Source of the DNA: Paenibacillus silviterrae
GTDB lineage: Bacteria; Bacillota; Bacilli; Paenibacillales; NBRC-103111
Direction: 5' to 3'
Assembly: GCF_030167925.1 (NCBI RefSeq)
Contig: NZ_JASKUT010000002.1
Span: 2,108,001-2,172,000, forward strand
DNA: 64,000 nt
A model generated the notes under the pieces. It did no database searches, had not been told where the DNA came from, and worked only from the letters and a program-made list of their open reading frames with translations. Position numbers and translations under genes: made by a program. Positions 9,384 through 17,748 of the stretch are shown in pieces (the stretch's first letter is position 1; each line of letters begins with the position of its first letter).

Positions 9384-10259
9384 ATGTTAATGAAACAACG
9401 TGATGGTTCCCAATTGGCCATATCCGTCGTGGCGTATGGTTTCATAGGTTTCTTCGCCCTAATTTGCTTCATTCCCTTCTGGCTTGTGTATATCGGATCG
9501 TTCACAGCGGAGCATCAGATTGTCAAGGGCTTTCAAATGTTCCCAACCGAGTTTTCATTCGATTCCTACCGTTTCTTATTTAATGGCAGCCAGGTGTACC
9601 GCAGTGCCTTTGTGTCTATGTTTGTTACCGTGGTCGGCACGGTAGGAGCCGTGCTTTTGACGTCCATGTTCTCCTATGTGACAGCTCATCAGAAGGTGAA
9701 GTACAGAAATGCTCTTTCCTTCTACATTTATTTTACGATGCTGTTCGCCCCCGGGCTCGTAGGCTATTATTTGCTCATCTCCAATTGGCTGAGCCTGCGT
9801 GATTCGTTACTGGCATTAATCCTGCCGCACATGTTCTCCGCCTTCAACGCATTTCTGATGACCTCCTATTTTCGTACGCTTCCCTTTGAAATGAATGAGG
9901 CGGCGACTATGGATGGTGCCCATGAGCTGTACATTTTCTATCGCATCATCTGGCCGATTTCCATGCCGGTCATCGCGACGATCACGCTGTTCTATGCGCT
10001 TTCTTACTGGAATGACTGGTTTAATGCGCTGATGTTTATTGATAACCCGGAGAATCATCCACTGCAGATGATGTTAAGAAGAATCATATCCAATTCGCAG
10101 AATCTGGATTATTTAAATGCAAATATCAACATTCCTGTCTCAGCTACAGGCATTCAGCTTTCGACCGTTGTCATCACGATTGGGCCGATCATCTTCTTAT
10201 ACCCGTTTCTGCAGCGCTACTTCATCAAGGGGATGACGATCGGCGCGGTCAAAGGGTAG
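9384..10259 (+). CDS. sugar ABC transporter permease, YtcP-like
   Basis: A 291-residue membrane protein with six predicted helices and an EAA loop (MNEAATMDGAHELYIFYRII). It belongs to the YtcP/CarQ-type carbohydrate permeases. ATG at 9384 has a GAGGTG site at 7 bases; the upstream GTG at 9369 overlaps the previous stop codon and is less likely. The C-terminal end (FIKGMTIGAVKG) is the typical ending of this family, so the gene is complete. It pairs with the preceding LplB-like permease. Confidence 0.92.
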   Translation: MLMKQRDGSQLAISVVAYGFIGFFALICFIPFWLVYIGSFTAEHQIVKGFQMFPTEFSFDSYRFLFNGSQVYRSAFVSMFVTVVGTVGAVLLTSMFSYVTAHQKVKYRNALSFYIYFTMLFAPGLVGYYLLISNWLSLRDSLLALILPHMFSAFNAFLMTSYFRTLPFEMNEAATMDGAHELYIFYRIIWPISMPVIATITLFYALSYWNDWFNALMFIDNPENHPLQMMLRRIISNSQNLDYLNANINIPVSATGIQLSTVVITIGPIIFLYPFLQRYFIKGMTIGAVKG

Positions 10260-10320
10260 CTATATCGGTTCTTAAAGTCTATCTGCTCTTACCATCCCAT
10301 AAACAGGAGGAACTAACTGC

Positions 10321-11544
10321 ATGAAGCCGCGTTTTCGATATTCCCCGCAGCCGGTGCTCGAACCGGTGCCAGGCTGTGAATGGGCCAGCAAGATGGTGCT
10401 AAACCCGGCAATAATAAAAGATCCGTCTTCCGATCAGCTGCACATGCTCTTTCGGGCCACCGGCCCGTGGTCGAAGAAGCGCAAGGAGGGTAAGCACGAC
10501 CCGTACCCGATCTTTCTAGGTTACGCCGTAAGCAGCGACCTAGGAAAGACATGGGATGCCGATTTCTCCAGGCCTGCTCTTGCCCCTGCACTGAATGAGG
10601 GATTCGAGGACATCTACATTACGGACATCCACGGTAATCGCGTACGAGATTATTCCAACGGCTGTATTGAAGACCCGCGTATTTTTCCAATCGAAGGGGA
10701 GCTGTATCTTTCCGTGGCATGCCGAATGTTTCCCCCGGGCCCGTATTGGCTGATTGATCAGGACCCATCGATTGATACACGTAACGACTACGTGCCGGAT
10801 TGGGTGTTTGAAGGGGACGATGCGTTCCGCGTTGCGGCGCGCACCAATAATACCGTAACGGTCCTGTATAAATTAGATTTGGAGAAGCTGAAGACAGGCC
10901 GCTACGAGGAGGCTTTTACTTACGTATGCCCGTTGACGGAAGGCCACGTAAGCAATAACCGTGACGTCTTCCTATTCCCGGAGAAGATGCGGATCGATGG
11001 GAAAATGCAATATGTAATGCTCCATCGCCCGATGACGCCCGCCTCATTCCCGCAAGGCTCGCTGGTGAATAGCCCGTCGATCTACCTTGCAGCGGCAGAG
11101 AAGCTGGAGGATTTCGCATCGGATCGGGCCACCCATCGGCTGCTGGCAGCCGGCCAATTTCATTGGGAGGACAACCGGATCGGAGCAAGCTGGGCACCGC
11201 TTAAGATTTCGGCGGACGAATGGCTGATTGCCTATCATGGCAAGAAGGATGTCCACTTTGGCTACACACAATCCTTCCTGATTGTACGCGAGCGGGAGAA
11301 TGATTTCCCTGCCGTGACGCATCGATGCTCCGAACGATTAATGTATGCTCAGCAGGAGTGGGAGATGCCAAGCGATTATCCTACGCCATGCTTGTTTACA
11401 ACGGGCGGGATTGTGGTTGGAGAGGACTTGATCATGTCCTATGGCGCCGCAGATCAGAAGGTAGGAGTTTCGTGGGTGAATTTCGCGGAGCTTGTGAAAT
11501 ACTGTATGCAATTTGACGCAAATGGCCGTTGGATTGGGGAGTAA
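10321..11544 (+). CDS. GH130-family-like glycoside phosphorylase or hydrolase
   Basis: A 407-residue protein with five-bladed-propeller GH130 signatures. NPA appears at residues 28-30, the GCIEDPRIF motif holds D118 (the likely general acid position), a VSNNRDVFLFP segment follows, then WLIAYHG, and near the end PTPCLFTTGGIVV followed by YGAADQKVG. Characterised GH130 enzymes cleave beta-mannosides, often by phosphorolysis; the exact linkage cannot be read from sequence. No signal peptide is seen, so it should act in the cytoplasm on the imported oligosaccharide. An AGGAGGAA site precedes the ATG, and the gene lies 61 bases after the permease gene, consistent with one operon. Confidence 0.85.
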   Translation: MKPRFRYSPQPVLEPVPGCEWASKMVLNPAIIKDPSSDQLHMLFRATGPWSKKRKEGKHDPYPIFLGYAVSSDLGKTWDADFSRPALAPALNEGFEDIYITDIHGNRVRDYSNGCIEDPRIFPIEGELYLSVACRMFPPGPYWLIDQDPSIDTRNDYVPDWVFEGDDAFRVAARTNNTVTVLYKLDLEKLKTGRYEEAFTYVCPLTEGHVSNNRDVFLFPEKMRIDGKMQYVMLHRPMTPASFPQGSLVNSPSIYLAAAEKLEDFASDRATHRLLAAGQFHWEDNRIGASWAPLKISADEWLIAYHGKKDVHFGYTQSFLIVRERENDFPAVTHRCSERLMYAQQEWEMPSDYPTPCLFTTGGIVVGEDLIMSYGAADQKVGVSWVNFAELVKYCMQFDANGRWIGE

Positions 11545-11748
11545 TATTGGCGAACTACGTTTCGAATCGGCGCATCAATGGGGATTATTACGATGCAGCC
11601 GGTTCAACTCAAAATATTGGAAGCGCTTTTACGAAAGTCGGGGCGTGTGTTTGAGAGGGGGTGGTTTATATGCAGCATGATCATCGGAAGACGTTTCATT
11701 CCTTGTAAGATCGCTTGCCAAAGGTATGAATACAGAGGAGGGTAAATA

Positions 11749-14745
11749 ATGGTAAACCTTGGTAAACTGTTTCAAACGCGCGTTTTTGCACTACTTCTGG
11801 CTTGCATTATGGCAGCAGGCTGGATTCCCGTAGGAGAGGTGCGCGGAGAAGGCACTTTGCTGAAAACCGGAAATTATTACTTTGGCCCGGCTCCGAACGG
11901 AGGAAGTCTTCCCGACAAAGGAGCAACAGGGTTGGTTTCTTCTGCCAATGGCGTGCTGCTTGACGGAAAAACTACAACCTATGCCGGATGGATGGGGAGC
12001 GGGACGGGTACCCCAGGGACCGTACAGGTCGTGTTCGACTTGTTGAAGGATTACCCGCTCGACAGCATTAACGTCGTACTGAATTCACCCAATTCAGCTT
12101 GGGGGTTTAAAGAGTTTACGCTCAAATACCGCCCCGAGGCTGTAACGGATTATTACTATATTGCCGCCAAACACATCAGAACTCCAGGGATCGTCTCAAC
12201 GAGCCCTAGCTCCACCTGGAACTATTCTGTAAACGTACCGATGTCGAACAAGAAGGCCAGGTTTATTGTTATCGATATTAAGCGTCCTCATGCTTTTCAG
12301 CATATTCCTCTAACCGAGGTTCAAATTTATAAAGGGACCGGGGAAGAAGGCGTGAATCCCGGCCCTGCGCTGACTGCGGAACAAATGGCTCTCGAGCTGA
12401 AGAAAGACGGCTTGATGGCGGATAAGTACGGGCAGTGGGTTTATGAAACGTGGCCGGGAAAGGTGGTCTCCGACGAGCAGCTGCAGCAGGAATATGCGAA
12501 TGAGGCGAATGCGCTCTCGAATGTTTCCTTGGATCTATCAAAGTATGATCAGTACGGCGGTGTGAAAAACGGGGGACAATACAAAAACACCGGTTATTTC
12601 AGACTCCAAAAAATCGACAACAAATGGTGGTTTATTACCCCGGACGGATATAAATTTATTCTGAAGGGCGTGGACGCCACTAGTATATGGGAGTGGGGGT
12701 ACGGAACGCCGCTCAAAAAAGCGGACGGCACACCTAGAAATGTGTTCGAGGAGCTTCCCGACCCTGTGGCCTATGCACCCGCTTATGTCAATGATTCCAA
12801 TGGAGAACGGGTAAGCTTCGTCGTTGCCAACGTCATGAAGAAATACGGAAGCAATTTTGAATCGAAATGGGAGGATATCACGAAGAAGCGCTTGATCGAT
12901 TGGGGCTTCAATGCCTTTAGCAAATGGACCAAACCGCGTCATGTCAAGTTTCCCTACATTCAAGTTTTGCAAGACCCCGGCAGCTTGAAAAGAATTCAAT
13001 GGACTTATGATGTGTTTGACCCGCAGAATGAATCCATCATAGAAAATGCATTAAGCTCCCAGCTGCAAACAGCGAAAAACGATCCTTGGCTCATCGGATA
13101 TACGTATGATAATGAGGCCGGATGGAATACCGATATTGTCAAAGAAGTTCTGACTTATAACTCGACATCTACGGCGAAGAGCGCGTTTGTGGATTTTCTG
13201 GCGCCAAGGTACAACAATGACCTTGCCGTCGTTAACCAGCTTCTTGGTACCAGCGCCGCCTCCTTCACCGCGTTGAAGGATATCTCGATCAATATGGCCA
13301 AGGTGCCTGCTGCAGATGTATCGGATTATATCAAGCTGGCGTCCCGAGCCTATTTTACAACTGTCAAGAAAGTAATCAATAAATACGATACGAACCACCT
13401 ATTTCTGGGGGCGTCCATCGTTCCGACTTGGCGTACCAGTCTAGAGTGGGATTCCGCGGCTATGGAGTTTGTAGATGCTTTTTCCGTTGACAATTACGTG
13501 AACGATGCCACTTGGATTTCGAGATACGAGACTTACGGCAAACCGCTGCTGAATCTGGAGTATACATTTAGTACGACCCAACGCGGTCTTTCGCCTGTCA
13601 ATTCGGGTACAACCGTAGGAAGCACAGCGGATAGAGGTTATGCCTTCAAATCCTTTGTGGAAAGTCAAATCTCCCATCCGTTGTTTGTCGGGTCGGGCTG
13701 GTTTTCGTATTACGACCAAGCGGTTACGTGGCGTAAAGACGGGGAAAATTTCAATATCGGCTTGGTAAATCAACAGGATCAACCCTATACGGATATGGTC
13801 AATATCATGAAGACCGTCAATGCCGGCTTGGAGCAGGTACATGATAACGCCAGCAATCCCCCAAGCTTCGAAACAACAGCTATGTTGACGCCGGCGCAGC
13901 CGGATGGACAGAACGGCTGGTACGTCAACCCGGCTACACTCGCCTTAAGCGCTTCGAATCAGCTGTCGGGCGGCTTTCAGACCGAATATAGTCCGGATGG
14001 GGGAGCTACTTGGGAGTTATATTCGTCCCCGGTGACGTTCGATCAAGACGGACAGTATACCGTGAAATATCACTCGAAAGACCAAACAGGAAACGAGGAG
14101 GCCATAAAAACGATCAGCTTGATGGTGGATAAGACGGCGCCGACTACCGTCGCAATAGTTAGCCCGGCAGCACCTGACGGCAGCAACGGATGGTATAAAT
14201 CCGACGTCACGGTAAGCCTGGCGGTATATCAAGATGTATCCGGCTTGGCGAAGACGGAGTACCGGGTAAATCATGGCGGATGGATTAGCTATACAGGCTC
14301 GATCCCTGCTTTCGGCGAAGGAAACTATAAGATCGACTATCGCAGTGTGGATCAGGCCGGTAACGTAGAACAGATTCGCACGGTCGAGTTCAAGATCGAC
14401 AAGACCGCGCCGTTAGTAACGGTCCAGCTGGATAAAACGTCCCTGTGGCCAGCCAATCACAAAATGGTCGATATACTGGCAGCGCTTCATCCGACCGATC
14501 CTGCATCGGGCATCGATTGTGTACTCTTAACCTCAGTGACAAGCAATGAACCGGACAGCGGCCTGGGCGACATTGAGGCTGATTTCGGTACAGCGGCGAC
14601 ATGGGTTCGTTTGCGTGCCGATAGATCCGGCGGCGGATCGGGACGCGTATATACGATTACTTATACGGTTACCGATAAAGCAGGCCATAAGAAGGATGTT
14701 TCGGCGACGGTCACGGTACCGCATGACAGAGGAGCCGCGCAATGA
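11749..14745 (+). CDS. secreted clan GH-A glycoside hydrolase, GH50-like, with C-terminal OmpL47-type repeats
   Basis: A 998-residue secreted enzyme. A signal peptide spans about 1-34 (FALLLACIMAAGWIP). Residues about 40-200 look like a discoidin-like carbohydrate-binding module. The catalytic barrel covers about 275-690, with a beta-agarase/beta-galactosidase type opening (WWFITPDGYKFILKGVD), a probable acid/base E456 (GYTYDNEAGW) and a probable nucleophile E604 (LLNLEYTF). Two copies of an OmpL47-type beta domain follow (about 720-810 and 820-905; TEYSPDGGATWELY and TEYRVNHGGWISY), then a final beta domain. It would cut a polysaccharide outside the cell, feeding the upstream importer and GH130-like enzyme. 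The GH50 assignment is by motif resemblance only; the substrate is unknown. A GAGGAGGGT site precedes the start. Confidence 0.8.
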   Translation: MVNLGKLFQTRVFALLLACIMAAGWIPVGEVRGEGTLLKTGNYYFGPAPNGGSLPDKGATGLVSSANGVLLDGKTTTYAGWMGSGTGTPGTVQVVFDLLKDYPLDSINVVLNSPNSAWGFKEFTLKYRPEAVTDYYYIAAKHIRTPGIVSTSPSSTWNYSVNVPMSNKKARFIVIDIKRPHAFQHIPLTEVQIYKGTGEEGVNPGPALTAEQMALELKKDGLMADKYGQWVYETWPGKVVSDEQLQQEYANEANALSNVSLDLSKYDQYGGVKNGGQYKNTGYFRLQKIDNKWWFITPDGYKFILKGVDATSIWEWGYGTPLKKADGTPRNVFEELPDPVAYAPAYVNDSNGERVSFVVANVMKKYGSNFESKWEDITKKRLIDWGFNAFSKWTKPRHVKFPYIQVLQDPGSLKRIQWTYDVFDPQNESIIENALSSQLQTAKNDPWLIGYTYDNEAGWNTDIVKEVLTYNSTSTAKSAFVDFLAPRYNNDLAVVNQLLGTSAASFTALKDISINMAKVPAADVSDYIKLASRAYFTTVKKVINKYDTNHLFLGASIVPTWRTSLEWDSAAMEFVDAFSVDNYVNDATWISRYETYGKPLLNLEYTFSTTQRGLSPVNSGTTVGSTADRGYAFKSFVESQISHPLFVGSGWFSYYDQAVTWRKDGENFNIGLVNQQDQPYTDMVNIMKTVNAGLEQVHDNASNPPSFETTAMLTPAQPDGQNGWYVNPATLALSASNQLSGGFQTEYSPDGGATWELYSSPVTFDQDGQYTVKYHSKDQTGNEEAIKTISLMVDKTAPTTVAIVSPAAPDGSNGWYKSDVTVSLAVYQDVSGLAKTEYRVNHGGWISYTGSIPAFGEGNYKIDYRSVDQAGNVEQIRTVEFKIDKTAPLVTVQLDKTSLWPANHKMVDILAALHPTDPASGIDCVLLTSVTSNEPDSGLGDIEADFGTAATWVRLRADRSGGGSGRVYTITYTVTDKAGHKKDVSATVTVPHDRGAAQ

Positions 14746-14784
14746 TGAACGGTTCAGCCTCCTAACCTTAGCGAAATGGATAAT

Positions 14785-14819
14785 GACTACCCTCATGCCG
14801 CATCGGTATGAGGGTAGTC
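14785..14819 (+). terminator. long hairpin after the glycoside hydrolase gene
   Basis: Perfect 12-bp stem GACTACCCTCAT / ATGAGGGTAGTC with an 11-base loop, 40 bases after the stop codon. There is no T run, so it may protect the mRNA end or terminate weakly. Confidence 0.6.
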
Positions 14820-14876
14820 CGCGTAGGTAGGAGCGGGTCACATTACACACAACAGCCCCTACTCCGAAAAAGTACC

Positions 14877-14905
14877 TTGACTTTGGAATAAACGTTTAGT
14901 AAAAT
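14877..14905 (+). promoter_or_regulatory. sigma-A type promoter of the T-box/metG leader
   Basis: TTGACT at 14877-14882 and TAAAAT at 14900-14905 with a spacer of exactly 17 bases. It lies upstream of the T-box leader, giving an expected transcript start near 14912. Confidence 0.75.
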
Positions 14906-14911
14906 TCCCAA

Positions 14912-15204
14912 TAACTTGAATATTTTGAAAATCTAAGAAGAGAAAGAGTACCTTGGTGACGGCTTTTACAGAGAGCTCCGACAGCTGAAAAGGAGTAAAG
15001 AATAGCCTAGGGAACATGGTCTCAGAGCTGCGCATCGAAACCATACTTGGTCGTAGGCTGCGCCGGAACCCGCATCCGTTACTGTGCTAGGGTATAAACG
15101 TAAAAAGCGTCGTACCTGAAGAGGTGAATGCCGCAAGGCATTGATGAAATTGGGTGGTACCACGTGAGCACAACTCTCGTCCCTATGGGATGAGGGTTTT
15201 TTTG
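14912..15204 (+). promoter_or_regulatory. T-box riboswitch controlling methionyl-tRNA synthetase
   Basis: A leader of about 290 bases directly before metG. The stem I region begins around CAGAGAGCTCC (14970-14980). An AUG after GGAAC (15016-15018) sits where the specifier codon is expected and would read tRNA-Met. The conserved T-box GGGTGGTACCACG is at 15152-15164; its UGGU would pair with a tRNA acceptor end carrying discriminator A. The terminator stem CTCGTCCC / GGGATGAG with seven T residues is at 15175-15204. Uncharged tRNA-Met should stabilise the antiterminator and allow synthesis of the enzyme. T-box sequence and terminator are seen directly; the specifier placement is inferred. Confidence 0.9.
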
Positions 15205-15230
15205 TTTGTCCAAAAAAAGGAGGGTATCAC

Positions 15231-16871
15231 ATGGCGAAAATATTTATTGGTGGAGCATGGCCATATGCGAATGGTTCGTTGCACCTTGGACGATTGGCAA
15301 GTTTATTGCCGGGGGATGTGTTGGCACGTTATTTCCGTGCGAAGGGTGAAGATGTGTTGTACGTGTCTGGCAGCGATTGTCATGGAACACCGGTCGCTGT
15401 TCAAGCCAATCATGAGGGAGTCTCGCCAAGTGATATTGCAGATCGATACCATCGAGAATTTGTCGACTGCTTTCATCGCTTGGGCTTTACCTATGATTTA
15501 TACACGCGAACCGATCAAGAATTTCACCATCGAGTAGTACAAGACATATTTTTAAGGCTTCTGGAAAACGGACATCTGTACAAGAAAGCAATATTGCAGA
15601 CATATTGCGAAACAGATCAACAATTTTTACCGGATCGTTATGTTGAAGGGAATTGCCCTGTATGCGGACATCGAGCCCGAGGCGATCAATGTGATTATTG
15701 TTCATCATTGCTCGACCCGGCGGACTTATTCGAAAAGACATGTAAAATTTGCGGAAATCCCCCTGTTGAGCGCCCAACGGAGCATTTTTATCTTGTTCTG
15801 TCTACATTTCAAGATGAACTCAGCCAATATGCAGAAAAGGCTCAGGGCTGGAGAGAAAACGCCGTTAAATTGACCCAAAGGTACTTGGAAGAGGGGCTTC
15901 AAGATCGAGCGGCGACTAGAGATTTGACATGGGGCGTGGGAGTTCCGGTTGAAGAATTTGAAGAGAAGAAAATCTATGTTTGGGTTGAAGCTGTTAGCGG
16001 ATACCTGTCGGCAAGCAAAAAGTGGGCAGCTGAGACGGGAGGCAGCTGGGAATCCTTTTGGTTGGACTTGGAAAAGGACATAACCGCTTATTATGTTCAT
16101 GGAAAGGACAATATACCTTTTCATACGCTGATCTGGCCTGCACTTCTCTTGGGTGTCGGGGGGCTGCATTTGCCGGATCGAATCATCTCATGTGAGTATA
16201 TGACATTGGAAGGGCAAAAGTTTTCGACAAGCCGTAATTGGGCAGTTTGGGTACCTGATGTTCTGAACAGGTATCAACCGGACTCTATTCGATACTTTCT
16301 CATCGCAAATGGGCCGGAGAGGCGTGACACTGATTTTTCCTGGAGGGAGTTCATTCACAGCCACAATGGCGAGCTGCTGGGTGCTTTTGGAAACTTTGTT
16401 AACCGTACGCTAGTCTTTATTGACAAATCCTTTGAAGGACGTATTCCGCCAGGAGAACTAAATGGGGTTTGGAATAAGGAAACGGAAAAGTTGTATCGGG
16501 TTTCCGGAAACCTCATTGAAGAAGGCCGTCACAAGGAGGCCATTGAGTTGATTTTCACATACGTTCGCCAAGCAAACAAATTTTTTGACGAACAAAAGCC
16601 TTGGATACAAATCAAGGATAATCGAGAGGCATGCGGAGCTACATTACATGCTTGTGTCCAGATCATTGCGAACCTTTCCAATTTGCTCCATCCTTTCCTC
16701 CCCTTCTCTTGTGAGAAAATAAGAGGATTTCTTACACTTGAACAACCGAGCTGGAAGTTGCTTCAAATTCCGGCGGACCAACAAATCCAAAATCTAGAGC
16801 TACTGTTCGAGCGAATTGACATTAGTCGGATAGAAGAAGAAAACAGACTCTTGGAGAAGCAAAGGTTGTAG
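15231..16871 (+). CDS. metG: methionyl-tRNA synthetase, E. coli-like zinc-knuckle type
   Basis: A 546-residue class I synthetase that joins methionine to tRNA-Met (EC 6.1.1.10). The Rossmann opening is AWPYANGSLHLGR, where HLGR (18-21) stands for the usual HIGH/HLGH. A CP domain has CPVC, CDYC and CKIC zinc-binding pairs, so it is the two-knuckle type like E. coli MetG rather than the usual Bacillus form. The KMSKS loop reads KFSTSR. An anticodon-binding helical domain forms the last about 170 residues, and the C-terminal EMAP/Trbp111-like domain is absent. The T-box leader upstream supports the Met identity. The altered signatures suggest a second, perhaps inhibitor-tolerant, synthetase like the MetRS2 known in Streptococcus pneumoniae (inference). 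Confidence 0.9.
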   Translation: MAKIFIGGAWPYANGSLHLGRLASLLPGDVLARYFRAKGEDVLYVSGSDCHGTPVAVQANHEGVSPSDIADRYHREFVDCFHRLGFTYDLYTRTDQEFHHRVVQDIFLRLLENGHLYKKAILQTYCETDQQFLPDRYVEGNCPVCGHRARGDQCDYCSSLLDPADLFEKTCKICGNPPVERPTEHFYLVLSTFQDELSQYAEKAQGWRENAVKLTQRYLEEGLQDRAATRDLTWGVGVPVEEFEEKKIYVWVEAVSGYLSASKKWAAETGGSWESFWLDLEKDITAYYVHGKDNIPFHTLIWPALLLGVGGLHLPDRIISCEYMTLEGQKFSTSRNWAVWVPDVLNRYQPDSIRYFLIANGPERRDTDFSWREFIHSHNGELLGAFGNFVNRTLVFIDKSFEGRIPPGELNGVWNKETEKLYRVSGNLIEEGRHKEAIELIFTYVRQANKFFDEQKPWIQIKDNREACGATLHACVQIIANLSNLLHPFLPFSCEKIRGFLTLEQPSWKLLQIPADQQIQNLELLFERIDISRIEEENRLLEKQRL

Positions 16872-16873
16872 GC

Positions 16874-17038
16874 TCACTCAACCGGGGAGGAGACTTCCAT
16901 CCGGATGATTCTTTCCCCATCACCTGCGTCGACATTTAACGGAACAGGATCCAAATTTCCCGGGAAATGCTGGAGAATGACAGAATGTGTCGAATTGCAA
17001 ATAATCCGCAAGCTACGGTTAATGGAACGTTTATTATT
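16874..17038 (-). pseudogene. possible decayed coding remnant behind metG
   Basis: The stretch between metG and the DHFR-like gene has no complete gene. On the minus strand a frame without a clear start reads as a plausible protein C-terminus (including QHFPGNLDPVPLNVDAGDG) and stops at 16874-16876. A stop codon lies about 54 codons upstream, so it is at most a fragment. A perfect 14-bp palindrome (ATTTCCCGGGAAAT, 16955-16968) lies inside. I do not recognise the family; chance cannot be excluded. Confidence 0.3.
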
Positions 17039-17183
17039 TCAGTTTCGCTCGACTGCCCCATGAGAACCCGCGTAGCTTTTCAGGGAATCGCTCTGACGGA
17101 GAGCTCTCTTTTATTAATATGACATAAGTTGACGTATTTGAGGTCTATAGTGGGTGGTAGATTAACGAAAGGAGTAACAAATC

Positions 17184-17726
17184 ATGAAACGAAAAATAAT
17201 TTTAGATTTAGCGGTTACTTTAGATGGTTTTATTGAAGGAAAAAATGGTGAAGTTGATTGGTGCATTATGGACTCTGAGATGGGGTTTCACCATTTTTTA
17301 AATCAAATTGATACCATTATATATGGAAGAAAAAGCTATGATATATGGGGACAATTTACTCCGGAACTTGAACATACGGATTTTGAAAGAGAATTCTGGG
17401 AATCGGTTCACAGTAAAGAGAAATATGTGTTTTCCAGGACACAAAAAGGGATAGGTAATAAAGCAATATTCATCAATGATAGTATTGTTGAAAAAGTAAA
17501 TGAATTAAAGAATAAGCCCGGCAAAGACATCTGGCTATATGGTGGAGCAAGTCTTATTACAACTTTTATCAATTTAGGACTTGTTGATGAATATAGATTA
17601 TCCGTTCATCCTGTTGTTTTGGGAGAAGGAAAACCGCTGTTTGCGGATATAAAACAGAGATTGAATTTAAAATTCGTTAATACAAGAACGTTCTCCTCAG
17701 GCGTTGTACAATTAATTTATCATTAA
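17184..17726 (+). CDS. dihydrofolate reductase / RibD C-terminal fold protein
   Basis: A 180-residue protein of the RibD_C/dihydrofolate-reductase-like family (YwjB/YyaP group). Typical features are the N-terminal strand and loop LDLAVTLDGFIEG, the TIIYGRKSYDIWG segment, the nucleotide-binding DIWLYGGASL, and VHPVVLGEGKPLF near the end. It is probably an NADPH-dependent reductase, but most members have no known substrate and true folate activity is doubtful. A GAAAGGAGT site precedes the ATG. The gene is markedly richer in A and T than the UvrA-like gene 22 bases downstream, pointing to separate origins. Confidence 0.88.
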   Translation: MKRKIILDLAVTLDGFIEGKNGEVDWCIMDSEMGFHHFLNQIDTIIYGRKSYDIWGQFTPELEHTDFEREFWESVHSKEKYVFSRTQKGIGNKAIFINDSIVEKVNELKNKPGKDIWLYGGASLITTFINLGLVDEYRLSVHPVVLGEGKPLFADIKQRLNLKFVNTRTFSSGVVQLIYH

Positions 17727-17748
17727 GAAAATCCGAGGTGAAGGGGCT

